Below, in pieces: positions 1 through 8,605 of a stretch of 64,000 nucleotides of DNA (positions are counted from its first letter, which is position 1; each line of letters begins with the position of its first letter). Source of the stretch: Actinomycetota bacterium (GTDB taxonomy: Bacteria > Actinomycetota > Acidimicrobiia > Acidimicrobiales > Ilumatobacteraceae). The notes below the pieces were generated by a model. It had not been told where the DNA came from. It was given only the letters and a program-made list of their open reading frames with translations, and ran no database searches. The position numbers and the translations under genes were made by a program. Location: positions 171,056-235,055 of the forward strand of contig WLIV01000003.1 of the NCBI GenBank assembly GCA_009702045.1, written 5' to 3'.

Positions 1-791
1 CCGACAGTCGTCGGCCACTTGGGCACGGCGTTCATCGTGCCCCACTGGGCGCCGATGGTGGAGTTCATCACCGGCACATCGGGGTAGGCGCCGGAACCAT
101 CGGCCAGCACGGTGAGCTTGGCGGTGGGCATCAGGTCGTGAGCCAGACCTGCGTACAGCGGCGTCGGGACCGAGCCGGCGCTCTCGCCGGCGACCACGAT
201 CTGGGTGGCGTCGGGGAACAACTCGGCCATCTTCGCCAATGCGGTGGTGCCGTTGATGTAGCCGTTGTGGTGCACGACGACGCCATCGCCGTAGTCGGTG
301 GTGGCGTTGCCGATGTGCACATCGCCCGTGCAGTACGGCACGAACACCATCGAGTAGTTGGCGAACGGGTTCTTCGGGTTGGTGAAGTCGAAGATGCCCT
401 CACCGTCGGTCATCCCACCGTCGTGACCGACGGTGCGCTTGAAGGTGTCGCTGCCCGGAGCGCAGGTGTCCTTGCTGAAGCACGCGCCGCCGCCTTCGAG
501 GAAGAACAGCACCTTGTTCGGATCGGCCTTGCGGACGAAGTACGTGAACCCGCTGCCGTCGCTGCACATGCAGTCGGCAGGTGCGGTGATGGACTCCCAC
601 TTGCTGGCGCCCGTCGTGGGTGCGTCGGTGCTCGGTGCGTCGGACGCGGGTGCTGCGTCAGCGCTGATCACCGTGGTGTCACTCAACGCGGGCGTCGAGG
701 AGGTAGTCGTGTCGTTGCTGCATGCGGCGAGCACGCCGCACACAACGCCGAATGCCATCAGGGTCCGCAACCTCTTGTTCACACGCGTCAT
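1..791 (-). CDS. Pectinacetylesterase-family lipoprotein (partial)
   Basis: Only the N-terminal part (about 263 codons) is present; the gene runs off the left edge. The start is the ATG at 791, followed by a basic N-terminus, a hydrophobic stretch and the lipobox VLAAC, with the lipidated Cys at residue 24. A Ser/Thr/Ala-rich linker follows. The catalytic domain shows FFLEGGGACF (oxyanion-hole region) and the nucleophile motif GESAGS, the pattern of the pectinacetylesterase/Notum alpha/beta-hydrolase family. It is probably a surface-anchored carboxylesterase that deacylates a polysaccharide or a lipidated substrate; the substrate cannot be read from sequence. It lies 34 bases downstream of the CrtC-like gene in the same direction and may share its transcript. 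Confidence 0.75.
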   Translation of the reverse strand, partial: MTRVNKRLRTLMAFGVVCGVLAACSNDTTTSSTPALSDTTVISADAAPASDAPSTDAPTTGASKWESITAPADCMCSDGSGFTYFVRKADPNKVLFFLEGGGACFSKDTCAPGSDTFKRTVGHDGGMTDGEGIFDFTNPKNPFANYSMVFVPYCTGDVHIGNATTDYGDGVVVHHNGYINGTTALAKMAELFPDATQIVVAGESAGSVPTPLYAGLAHDLMPTAKLTVLADGSGAYPDVPVMNSTIGAQWGTMNAVPKWPTTV

Positions 792-825
792 GCCGGCGAG
801 CGTACCGTTCCCGCCCGGTCGGCTG

Positions 826-1842
826 TCAGTCGTCGAGCGCGATCGGTACCCCGTCGACCATCAGGTCGTGGAACTCGCACATACCGGCGCCGGGCCGGCC
901 GTCGATCACCCAGGCGGTCGGTGACTTGACGATACGCAACGTTGCTTCCTTGCCGTCCGGCCCGGGTTGGCGGTGTCGCAGCGGCACCCAGTCCTGCGGT
1001 GTGCCAGTGGCGTGCCAGACCCGTGCACCAGAACGGATGGTGACTTCGGTGCCGAGCAGTTCGTAGTTCGGCGCGTCGGCGTAGGTGTTGTGCATCTCGA
1101 AGTCGTCGACGATGAAGAACTCACCGTCTTGCCACACACAGCCGCTGCGGGTCTTCTTCGTCGGTCCGACGGCGCGGGTGAGCAGGAACCCGAAGTCGTC
1201 GTCGACCATGCCGATCAGCCATCGCAGGTAGATCTTGGCGTGCCAGTTGCGCGGCCCCCATGAGTGGTCCTTGCCGCCCACGCCGTTCACCTGGAACACG
1301 CGGTCGCCCACCTTCACCGTGCCTTCGCACCGGCACAGGTGTTGGTAGTGGTAGTTGGCCTGCCCGGGCAGGAAGATCAGGTGGTGCTGGTCTTGGTCCT
1401 GGCCCATCACCGAGCCGAGGCCGAACGAGGTGACCTTCAGGTTGATGTGTGCGGTAGCGCGCGGGGCGGTCTTGAACGCAACACCTGGTTCGGTGAGCAC
1501 CCACGGATCGTCGAGCAACATCAGCGGTCCGTGGTAGTGCACGGCCGTTTCCTGGAAGGGCTCGACCACGTCCCACGACTGGTTGCCCGATGTCAGCGTG
1601 TTGGCCTCGATGACTGCCCGCTCGAAGTAGAACGCTGTCGTACGTGGCCTGCCATCCTCGCCCGGAAGGTTGATCGCGACGGACATCTCGGCGCGCCCTT
1701 CGTTCGGTCGGTTGCCGATTCGCAGCCATCCACCAACACCTGTCTCGGTGTCGAAGAAGTCGATGTAGCGACTCTCGTTCCAGTTGCTCTCGGGGCCGAC
1801 GTCGTGGACACCTTCGTCCTCGGGGCGTAGCAGTTCACCCAT
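826..1842 (-). CDS. CrtC-like (hydroxyneurosporene synthase / DUF7064-type) lipocalin-fold protein
   Basis: A 338-residue protein with no signal peptide. The ATG at 1842 overlaps the stop of the upstream acyl-CoA dehydrogenase by 8 bases, so translation is probably coupled; no Shine-Dalgarno is visible. The sequence has the feel of the CrtC/AttH-like double-lipocalin family, with WLRIGNRPNEGRAEM near the N-terminus and KDHSWGPRNWH in the middle. In actinobacteria, relatives of this family occur beside acyl-CoA dehydrogenases and phosphotransferase-family genes in sterol and terpenoid catabolism loci, which matches this context. I infer a role in hydrating, binding or modifying a hydrophobic isoprenoid-like substrate. 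The family call rests on recall of the pattern, and the exact DUF number is uncertain. Confidence 0.6.
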   Translation of the reverse strand: MGELLRPEDEGVHDVGPESNWNESRYIDFFDTETGVGGWLRIGNRPNEGRAEMSVAINLPGEDGRPRTTAFYFERAVIEANTLTSGNQSWDVVEPFQETAVHYHGPLMLLDDPWVLTEPGVAFKTAPRATAHINLKVTSFGLGSVMGQDQDQHHLIFLPGQANYHYQHLCRCEGTVKVGDRVFQVNGVGGKDHSWGPRNWHAKIYLRWLIGMVDDDFGFLLTRAVGPTKKTRSGCVWQDGEFFIVDDFEMHNTYADAPNYELLGTEVTIRSGARVWHATGTPQDWVPLRHRQPGPDGKEATLRIVKSPTAWVIDGRPGAGMCEFHDLMVDGVPIALDD

Positions 1843-2794
1843 GGTGTGTTGCCAGCGTGAGTTGAGGTGTCCGTGGCACCACGGAGTGCGCGACGAGATG
1901 TTCGCCGAGTAGACGGGTGAGATCGTCGGGGTGGCCCAGCAGACCCAGCCACGACTGGCCGCGCCGGATGAGCGTGTGGAACCCGTGCTCGGCGGTGAAC
2001 GCAATACCGCCGTGCACCTGGTGGCAATGTGTCGCAGCCAGCCGCGACGCCTTCGTGGCCAGGCACAGCGCAGCAATCGACGACCACTCGTCGTCGTCGC
2101 CCCACGCGGTAGCGGTGCCAGCGCGCGCGGCAGTGATCGCGACATGCACGTCGGCGAGGCGGTGCTTCACGGTCTGGAACGAACCGATCGGACGGCCGAA
2201 CTGCTGGCGCACCTTCACGTACTCGGTGGCATCGTGCAACATGCGTGCGGCCAGACCGGCGAGTGCGGACGCAAGCGCCCGACGACCGATGGCCAGCGCG
2301 GCGGCCCACTGCTGGGCACTGGCCACCACGGGGCCGCTGGGTACCAACCCGCTGACCTTGCGCAGACCGAGGGTGGGGTCGCCGACGCCCGTGGCGTGCA
2401 CGAACAGCGAGCCTGCGGGCAGCTGCACCACACCTGCGGCGGTGGGCACGAACAGCGTGTCACCGTCGCTGCCCGGCTCCAGCAGGCCGTTGACCGCGAG
2501 GTCGGAGCCAGCCGCCACACCCGGCCACGCGGGCGTGGTGCCGCGGGCCAGTGGCGGCAGCACCACGGTGCCGGTGAGGCCCAAGGCCTGCGCGAGCACG
2601 ACGCCGAGCAACGGCGCTGCTGCTGCGGCGTGGCCGACCTCGTCGGCCAACACGGTGACCGCAGCCGCGGCCTCTGCGTCGTACAGGTCGGCCCACCCCA
2701 TGTTCACGAGGTCGGTCGCGAAGGTGGCAGGTGTGCAGTGAGCCACCAGGTGCTGCACCGACGTGCGCACCAGGTCCAGTTCGTTGGAGTCCAT
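1835..2794 (-). CDS. Acyl-CoA dehydrogenase, small (beta-type) subunit
   Basis: A 319-residue FadE-like protein, shorter than the usual 380-400. The C-terminal helical region is recognisable: VRQQFGRPIGSFQTVKHRLADVH, then QVHGGIAFTAEHGFHTLIRR. The N-terminal helical domain is short and Ala-rich. It starts 3 bases after the stop of the larger FadE. In actinobacterial steroid side-chain degradation, acyl-CoA dehydrogenases are often alpha2-beta2 heterotetramers encoded by adjacent large and small genes (for example FadE26-FadE27 or FadE28-FadE29). This pair has that arrangement, so I infer it is the beta partner of the 391-residue protein. SD-like GGGGGAAG precedes the ATG. Confidence 0.8.
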   Translation of the reverse strand: MDSNELDLVRTSVQHLVAHCTPATFATDLVNMGWADLYDAEAAAAVTVLADEVGHAAAAAPLLGVVLAQALGLTGTVVLPPLARGTTPAWPGVAAGSDLAVNGLLEPGSDGDTLFVPTAAGVVQLPAGSLFVHATGVGDPTLGLRKVSGLVPSGPVVASAQQWAAALAIGRRALASALAGLAARMLHDATEYVKVRQQFGRPIGSFQTVKHRLADVHVAITAARAGTATAWGDDDEWSSIAALCLATKASRLAATHCHQVHGGIAFTAEHGFHTLIRRGQSWLGLLGHPDDLTRLLGEHLVAHSVVPRTPQLTLATHHG

Positions 2795-2797
2795 TGT

Positions 2798-3973
2798 CTA
2801 CTTCCCCCTCGGCAGGCCCAGCAGGCGCTCGGCTACCAGATCGCGTTGCACCTCGGCGGCACCGCCGTAGATGGTGGTGATGCGTGTGTACGACCACCGC
2901 CGCCGCCAGCGTTCGGCCGCCTCGGTGTCATCGAGCTCGAGCGCCGGCCACAGCACGTTGCGCGCCGTGTCGGTGATGGTCTGCTCGGCGACACCCAGCA
3001 GCAGCTTGTCGATGGAGATACCCGGGCCGAGTGCGGCGCCCGAATCCAGCAGGCCCAAGGTGGGCCCCGCTTGCGACCGCAACGCGAAGATCGCCAGGTA
3101 GGCCTCGCCGATCGCTGTGGTGTGCGCAGCCGCGGCGACCGGATCGGCCTGATGCAGCACCTCCTGCAGATGCGTGTGCATCTCCGCCTGCCGCTTCCAG
3201 GCGTATGCGCCACGTTCGTACTGCAGCAGGTACATCACCACTTCCCACCCGGCGCCTTCAGGCCCGACCAGTCGATCGAGCGGCACGAACACGTCGTCGA
3301 AGAACAGTTCGGACACATCGTCGCGGTGGGTCTCGCACATCGTGGGCACCATCGTCACGCCGGGGCTGTCAAGGTCGACCCACAGCATGCTGAGGCCGCG
3401 GTGGCCGTTGTCGTTGGTGCGGGCGAGCACGCAGCAACGCTTGGAGATGCTGCCGTAACTGCTCCACATCTTCTGGCCACTCAGCACGAAACCGGGGCCG
3501 TTCGGGCCATCGGTGGGCACCGCTTTGCAACGCAGGCCTCCCAGGTCGCTGCCGGCCTCCGGCTCGGAGAAGCCTTGACACCACACCTCGTCGCCCGCGA
3601 TCGCCGCGGGCAGGTGCTGGGCGGCGAGTTCGGGTGCGTACTTCACCAGCATCGGACCCATGATCTCAATCGTGGCCAGCAGGTCGGGGAACGTGTAGCC
3701 GGCCGCCGCGAACTCCTCCATCAACTCCGCACGCATGACGGCGCTGCCGCCGAGGCCACCAACCTCGACCGGCCAGCCCAGGCGCGTCCACCCTGCCTCG
3801 CACAACATCCGCTGCAGTGGTCGCACATGGGTGTACATCTGCGGGATGTCGCCCACGATTTCGTGACGGTACGGCTGCAGTTCGGCCTCGTGGTCGCGCA
3901 GCCACGTGCGGATCGCCACACGCAACGCGGGGAGGTCGGCGTGTGGGTCGGCGATCTGGGGGGATGAGGTCAT
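2798..3973 (-). CDS. Acyl-CoA dehydrogenase, large (alpha-type) subunit
   Basis: A 391-residue FAD flavoenzyme of the acyl-CoA dehydrogenase family, catalysing alpha,beta-desaturation of an acyl-CoA in beta-oxidation. Family marks are WCQGFSEPEAGSDL (flavin and substrate binding), GQKMWSSYG, and IYGGAAEVQRDLVAERLLGL at the C-terminus in the place of the usual G-x-x-E-I-Q region. I chose the ATG at 3973 because it overlaps the upstream stop as ATGA; longer in-frame starts run into the preceding gene. It probably pairs with the adjacent 319-residue subunit. The substrate is unknown; a bulky sterol, terpenoid or branched acyl-CoA is suggested only by context. Confidence 0.88.
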   Translation of the reverse strand: MTSSPQIADPHADLPALRVAIRTWLRDHEAELQPYRHEIVGDIPQMYTHVRPLQRMLCEAGWTRLGWPVEVGGLGGSAVMRAELMEEFAAAGYTFPDLLATIEIMGPMLVKYAPELAAQHLPAAIAGDEVWCQGFSEPEAGSDLGGLRCKAVPTDGPNGPGFVLSGQKMWSSYGSISKRCCVLARTNDNGHRGLSMLWVDLDSPGVTMVPTMCETHRDDVSELFFDDVFVPLDRLVGPEGAGWEVVMYLLQYERGAYAWKRQAEMHTHLQEVLHQADPVAAAAHTTAIGEAYLAIFALRSQAGPTLGLLDSGAALGPGISIDKLLLGVAEQTITDTARNVLWPALELDDTEAAERWRRRWSYTRITTIYGGAAEVQRDLVAERLLGLPRGK

Positions 3974-5979
3974 GAGGGCTCCAGGACTTTGAGCGTCACG
4001 GGGGTGCCCGACATCTGCGGCATACCCGTGAACTGATCGAGATCGTCGGCGCTGATCAGCTGGTTGACGTTCGTGTGCGCCCAGCCGTGCGGCACCGACA
4101 CCGTTCCCACCATGTTGGCATCCGTCACCCTCACCCTCGCGCTCAGTGTGCCAACTGCGGACGACAGCTCGACCAACTGTCCGTCGTGGATGGACAACGC
4201 TGCGGCGTCGGTCGGGTGCAGCCACGCGGTGCTGTCGTCACCGTCGCGGTACCTCTGCGAGTTCTGGTGTCGCAGTTGGCGGCGCGGGGTCAACAGCATG
4301 CTCGTGCACGGCTGGTAGGTGCGCAGTTGCTCGACCAGCGCAGCAGGCGCGAGATCCCACACACCGTCAGGTAAGCGCGACTGCACCCAGTTGTAGTGCG
4401 CGTCGTCGGTCAGTACCGGGCCGTCGGCGGCGCGGAGCGCGCGCAGTACCTCGGGGTCGCGCGTCGTCAGGTCGAGGACTGCGTCGGCATCCATCGTCGC
4501 CGGGTCGATGCCGGTGCCGAACACGTGCAGACCCAGTGCCGCCCCCATCTGTTCCAGGGCCCTCCACGACGCGACCCGACCTGGGTGTGCGTGCACCACG
4601 GCAGGGGTGTACTGGTCGTACACCCGATTGGCGAACATGTCGAGCGGCAGCACGTCGGGTCGCTCCAGCTGGTCGTGGCAAGCGATGACGTGCGTGGCCA
4701 GCTCGGCGGTCTCGGTGCGGTCGACCTCCAGCACCACCAGCGTGGGGAGTGCCTGCAGCGCAGCCGTGACGCGTGGTGTGTCGGGCAGGCAGGTGATGGC
4801 GTTGGCGCCGAAGATCACCAACGCCTGCAAGCGACCGGACTCGATTTCTTCGGGGATCACCGATGCCGGCCATTCACCGTTGAGGCGCAGAATGTCGGGA
4901 TGCGCGGTGGGGCCCGGTTGATCGAGGCGCACGCGCGGCAGCCGCTCGCGGCGGTCGATCCGCGTCCGGTAGCCGGGGTTGAACCACATCCCACCTGGCG
5001 TGTCGAACGAGCCGGTCACGATCATCAGCGCCCAGGCGAACCACTCGAGGAAGTTCCCCACGGGTGACATCGAGGCGCCAGTGCCGGTGATGACGGCGAG
5101 CCGCCCGGCGCGGCGCACCGACGCTGCCAGCGCCGTCAACTGTTCGTCGGTCACCCCGGTGAGCTCGCTGGTGGTGTGTAGGTCGAAGGGTGCCACTGCG
5201 GCGCGTAACGCGGTGAGGTTCACTGTGGTGGCGGCGAGGGTGGCAGCGTCGAGGCCGTAGCCGCCTTCCAGCACGTCACGGACCAGGAAGCCGAGCACTG
5301 CGTGGTCGGTTCCGGGCCGGGCGGGAACGTGGTTGCCTGCCAACCGGGCGGTCTCGGTGAACCGCGGGTCGATCACGTACACCTCGCCGCGGGCCACCGC
5401 GTCGCGGATGCGTTGCACCGGGTTGGCGAAACCCGTGGACTGGCCGTGTGACACGAGTGGGTTCGAGCCGACCAACAACATCAGGGTGCCCAGTTCGTCG
5501 GGATGCGGCACGAGCGCCGTGCTGCCCGCCATCACAGCCGACACGTACGTCTTGGCCACCGAATCCACCGAGGCGGTGCTGTAGATCTGCGGTGTGCCCA
5601 GCCCCGCCTTCAGGCGCGCGAACGCGTACACGCCCGCCGGATCGATGAACGCTCCCGAGCCCATGAAGAAGCCCACGGACTGGACGCCGTGTTGCGCTGC
5701 CGTCGCGGCGAGTGCCTCTGCCGCGGCGGAGATGGCATCGTGCGCCGGGGTGGTCATCAGAGTGCCCTCGCGGCGCACGAGCGAGGACGTCAGGCGGTGT
5801 GGGCTGTGGTGGGCATCGGCCAGCGCGCGCCCCTTGGGGCACACGTAGCCCTGTGAGATGGGATGGTCGGGGTCGCCGCTGATCTTCACCACCCGGTCGC
5901 CGTCAGGCCCGTGCTCAACCTCCGCGAGGATGCCGCAGTTGGCGATGCAGATACGGCAGAAGCTACGTACCACGGTCAT
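3970..5979 (-). CDS. Molybdopterin-dependent oxidoreductase with N-terminal [4Fe-4S] site
   Basis: A 669-residue member of the FdhF/BisC-type Mo-bis-MGD superfamily. The N-terminal cluster motif is Cys8-x2-Cys11-x3-Cys15, then Cys47 in VCPKGRAL. GSNPLVSHGQS and later Rossmann-like segments fit cofactor binding, and the C-terminal PHGWAHTNVNQL region fits the molydopterin-binding domain. There is no twin-arginine signal, so it should be cytoplasmic. It is the first gene of an operon with two acyl-CoA dehydrogenases (ATGA overlap), which suggests oxidation or hydroxylation of a hydrophobic catabolic intermediate rather than formate metabolism. A GGGGGG-rich SD precedes the ATG. The substrate is unknown and the metal-ligand residue cannot be assigned with confidence. 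Confidence 0.85.
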   Translation of the reverse strand: MTVVRSFCRICIANCGILAEVEHGPDGDRVVKISGDPDHPISQGYVCPKGRALADAHHSPHRLTSSLVRREGTLMTTPAHDAISAAAEALAATAAQHGVQSVGFFMGSGAFIDPAGVYAFARLKAGLGTPQIYSTASVDSVAKTYVSAVMAGSTALVPHPDELGTLMLLVGSNPLVSHGQSTGFANPVQRIRDAVARGEVYVIDPRFTETARLAGNHVPARPGTDHAVLGFLVRDVLEGGYGLDAATLAATTVNLTALRAAVAPFDLHTTSELTGVTDEQLTALAASVRRAGRLAVITGTGASMSPVGNFLEWFAWALMIVTGSFDTPGGMWFNPGYRTRIDRRERLPRVRLDQPGPTAHPDILRLNGEWPASVIPEEIESGRLQALVIFGANAITCLPDTPRVTAALQALPTLVVLEVDRTETAELATHVIACHDQLERPDVLPLDMFANRVYDQYTPAVVHAHPGRVASWRALEQMGAALGLHVFGTGIDPATMDADAVLDLTTRDPEVLRALRAADGPVLTDDAHYNWVQSRLPDGVWDLAPAALVEQLRTYQPCTSMLLTPRRQLRHQNSQRYRDGDDSTAWLHPTDAAALSIHDGQLVELSSAVGTLSARVRVTDANMVGTVSVPHGWAHTNVNQLISADDLDQFTGMPQMSGTPVTLKVLEPS

Positions 5980-6001
5980 GCGCGCCCCCCGGTGCGGTCT
6001 G

Positions 6002-6017
6002 TTGACGAACTCGTCAG
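6002..6017. promoter_or_regulatory. TTGAC-N6-GTCA(G) palindromic operator candidate
   Basis: TTGACGAACTCGTCAG lies in the 108-base divergent gap between the molybdopterin oxidoreductase operon and the acyl-CoA ligase. The inner inverted repeat TGACG-AACT-CGTCA is perfect. The same TTGAC-N6-GTCAA architecture occurs at 11479-11496 and 62213-62228. A TetR-type repressor site is a reasonable inference; no regulator gene for it is seen nearby. Confidence 0.5.
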
Positions 6018-6087
6018 CTAGGTGTCCGGGAACTTACCCCGGCGACGACCTCACTGGTAACTTCACACCCTGACGCAAGGGGGCCAG

Positions 6088-7503
6088 TTGGAAACCTGGA
6101 ACGATCTGTTCCGCAAGTATTGGGTGGGTTCGTCCGCCCCTGCGGTCGTGACCTCCGACTTCATCTGGTCGGGCGATCAACTGGCTCGCCGTGCCGGTGG
6201 CGCGTCGAACTGGCTCGACGGGCTGGGCTTCACGCACGGTCAGCCGGTGCCGATGGTGATCGACGAGTCGGCCGATGCCATCGCGCTCGCCGTGGGGGCC
6301 ACGCTGTCGGGCCGCGTGCCGGCACCGCTCGGCACCAAGTTGCCGGCCACAGACCTCGCGGCGGCGATCGCCAACCTGGGCGCCACGGTGATCGTGGCCG
6401 AGGAGAAAACGGCCGAACTGTGCCGTGCCGCGGCGGCGCTGATTGGCGCGTCGGTCGCCGTCATGCCAGCGTTCCCCGAGGCTGAGATTCCGAACGTGGT
6501 GGTGGGGCCCGACGAGGTGGCGCTGATCATCCATACCTCTGGCACCACCGGGTTGCCCAAGCCCATCCCCGCCACGCACGAGCGGCTCTGCCAGCGCATC
6601 CGCATCTACACCACCACGATGGGCATCGGCCCCGGCGACCGCTACTGCTCGGCCTCGCCGTTCTCGCACACCGCTGGTGTGGCGATGACCTACACGGTGT
6701 TGGCCGTGGGCGCCGGCGTGGTGCCGCAGGACTGGTTCAGCATCGACAAGTGGCGCGAGGCCGGTCGTCTCGGTGTCACGTTCGCGCTGCTGGTACCCAC
6801 GATGATCGACATCCTGTTGTCGGCCGGAGCGCTGGCCGATGTGCAACCCAAGGCGTTGCAGTACGGCGCATCGCCGATCCATCCCGAGACACTGGAGGCG
6901 GCGCTACGCGCGCTCCCGAACACGCGCTTCGTGCAGATCTTCGGCCAGACCGAGGTCAGCCCGATCTGCTGCCTCTCGCACGAGGACCACATGTTGGCGA
7001 TCAACGGCCGACCCGAACTGCTGACCACCGTCGGTAAGCCCGTGCTCGATGTCGAGTTGAAGGTGGAGCACCCGGACAGCGAGGGCATCGGGCAGCTGAT
7101 CCTGCGCTCACCGCACGCCTACGTGGTCGACGACGACGGGTGGCGGCGCACGGGCGACTTCGGCCGCATCGACGACGAGGGTTACGTGACGCTCAGCGGG
7201 CGGGTCAACGACAAGATCGTGCGCGGCGGCGAGAACATCTATCCCGTCGAGGTCGAGACTGCGCTGATCTCGCACCCGGCCGTGCGCGAGGCCGCAGTCG
7301 TGGGCGCACCCGACCGCCGCTACGGCGAGATCGTCAAAGCCGTCGTGGTGCTGGATGACACCCAGCCTGCTCCGACGGTGGAGGAGCTGCAGCTCCATGT
7401 GCGCAACTTGCTGGCCCATTTCAAGACGCCCGCCATCGTGTTGTTCGCCGACGAGTTGCCGCGCAACGCCAGCGGCAAGGTCCTGCGCCGGAAGCTGATC
7501 TGA
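6088..7503 (+). CDS. Acyl-CoA synthetase (AMP-forming, FadD-like)
   Basis: A 471-residue class I adenylate-forming enzyme that activates a carboxylic acid to its CoA thioester through an acyl-AMP. Visible motifs in order: P-loop IIHTSGTTGLPKP, the aromatic/adenine motif FGQTE, the hinge region RTGDFGRIDDEGYVTLSGR, DKIVRGGENIYPVEVE, and the C-terminal catalytic-Lys motif NASGKVLRRKL. The start is TTG at 6088 with the purine-rich GCAAGGGGG just upstream. It is divergent from the FadE operon and ends in a TGATG overlap with the phosphotransferase gene, so the two are co-translated. It probably feeds the neighbouring dehydrogenases. Confidence 0.88.
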   Translation: METWNDLFRKYWVGSSAPAVVTSDFIWSGDQLARRAGGASNWLDGLGFTHGQPVPMVIDESADAIALAVGATLSGRVPAPLGTKLPATDLAAAIANLGATVIVAEEKTAELCRAAAALIGASVAVMPAFPEAEIPNVVVGPDEVALIIHTSGTTGLPKPIPATHERLCQRIRIYTTTMGIGPGDRYCSASPFSHTAGVAMTYTVLAVGAGVVPQDWFSIDKWREAGRLGVTFALLVPTMIDILLSAGALADVQPKALQYGASPIHPETLEAALRALPNTRFVQIFGQTEVSPICCLSHEDHMLAINGRPELLTTVGKPVLDVELKVEHPDSEGIGQLILRSPHAYVVDDDGWRRTGDFGRIDDEGYVTLSGRVNDKIVRGGENIYPVEVETALISHPAVREAAVVGAPDRRYGEIVKAVVVLDDTQPAPTVEELQLHVRNLLAHFKTPAIVLFADELPRNASGKVLRRKLI

Positions 7504-8552
7504 TGAGCGACACCGACGCGCTACCCGGTATCGACCACGCGCCTGTGGAGGCCTGGATCACCGCCCACGTGGCCGGGCTCACGCCGCCGCTGAAGTTCTC
7601 GCTGATCTCCGGCGGGCACAGCAACATCACCTATTTCGTCGACGACTCCGCCGGCTGGGGCGCCGTGCTGCGCCGCCCGCCGTTGGGCAGCAAGGGCGGC
7701 AACGCGCACAACATGGCGCGCGAGTACATGGTGATCGCCGCACTCGCGGGTTCGCCGGTGCCGGTGCCAGCAGCATTGGCGCTGTGCGAGGACGAGGCCG
7801 TCAACGGGTCGCCGTTCTATGTGATGGGTCGCTGCGCCGGCCGGGTGGTGGAGAACCCGGAGACCGTCGCCGAGTTCTTCCCCTCCCTGTCGTCACGTCG
7901 CCGCGCCGGCGAGCAGATCGTCGACGTGATGGCGGCGATGCACATGGTCGACATCGACTCGGTCGGCCTCGGCGACGCTGCGCGCCGAGAGGGTTTCCTC
8001 GATCGTCAGCTCAAGCGCCTCACCGGCGTGTGGGAACAGAACAAGACCCGCGAGCTACCGGTGATGGAGACGCTGCGCGAGCGCTTGGTGGCACTCAAGC
8101 CCGAGCAGTTGGCGACTGGCATCGTGCACAGCGACTACCGCATGGGCAACGTGATGTTCACCGCCGATGGCACGCTCAGCGGCGTACTCGACTGGGAGCT
8201 GTGGACGCTCGGCGACCCGCTGGCCGACCTCGCGTTCTTGCTGAACAACTGGGACGAACCTGACGATGACGCCCCGCAGGTGCTGATGCAGCTGCCGCCC
8301 ACGCGTGCCCCCGGTTTCCCCACCCGCGCGGAAGTGCTGGCTCGCTACGCCGCGGCCACGGGCTTCGACGTCTCGGGTATCGAGTACTACCGCGCCTTCC
8401 AGCACTGGAAGATCGCAATCATCGCCGAGGGCGTCAAGCGCCGCTACGAGCAGGGCAACATGGCCAACCAGGACGTCGACTTCGAACACCTGTCCAACCG
8501 GGTCGTCACCATGGCCGAGTTGGCGACCGCCCACCTCGACCGCCTGGGGTAG
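7503..8552 (+). CDS. Phosphotransferase family protein (APH/ACAD10-like)
   Basis: A 349-residue protein-kinase-like phosphotransferase. It shows the catalytic-loop motif IVHSDYRMGNVMF (HxDxxxxN form) and the metal-binding VLDWELWTLGDPLADLAF. Relatives include the aminoglycoside-phosphotransferase-like domain of ACAD10/11, which phosphorylates 4-hydroxyacyl-CoAs before dehydration. Given the coupling to an acyl-CoA ligase and nearby FadE genes, a role in hydroxyacyl-CoA catabolism is more likely than antibiotic resistance; that is inference. Start and upstream stop overlap by one base (TGATG). Confidence 0.82.
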   Translation: MSDTDALPGIDHAPVEAWITAHVAGLTPPLKFSLISGGHSNITYFVDDSAGWGAVLRRPPLGSKGGNAHNMAREYMVIAALAGSPVPVPAALALCEDEAVNGSPFYVMGRCAGRVVENPETVAEFFPSLSSRRRAGEQIVDVMAAMHMVDIDSVGLGDAARREGFLDRQLKRLTGVWEQNKTRELPVMETLRERLVALKPEQLATGIVHSDYRMGNVMFTADGTLSGVLDWELWTLGDPLADLAFLLNNWDEPDDDAPQVLMQLPPTRAPGFPTRAEVLARYAAATGFDVSGIEYYRAFQHWKIAIIAEGVKRRYEQGNMANQDVDFEHLSNRVVTMAELATAHLDRLG

Positions 8553-8567
8553 CTCCTCCGTTTCCGG

Positions 8568-8589
8568 CTGGTACCATTTCCGGTACCAG
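8568..8589. promoter_or_regulatory. yefM-yoeB operator palindrome
   Basis: CTGGTACC (8568-8575) and GGTACCAG (8582-8589) are perfect 8-bp inverted arms around six bases, ending 16 bases before the yefM ATG. YefM-YoeB autoregulates through palindromes with a central TGTACA-like core in E. coli; the GGTACC core here is a plausible variant. Confidence 0.55.
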
Positions 8590-8605
8590 TTGAAGAGGAG
8601 GCGCT

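Noticed and set aside
3974..4225. Upstream extension of the large acyl-CoA dehydrogenase
   Set aside because: The added residues are an Arg-rich shadow of the molybdopterin enzyme; ATG 3973 with ATGA overlap gives the normal family N-terminus.
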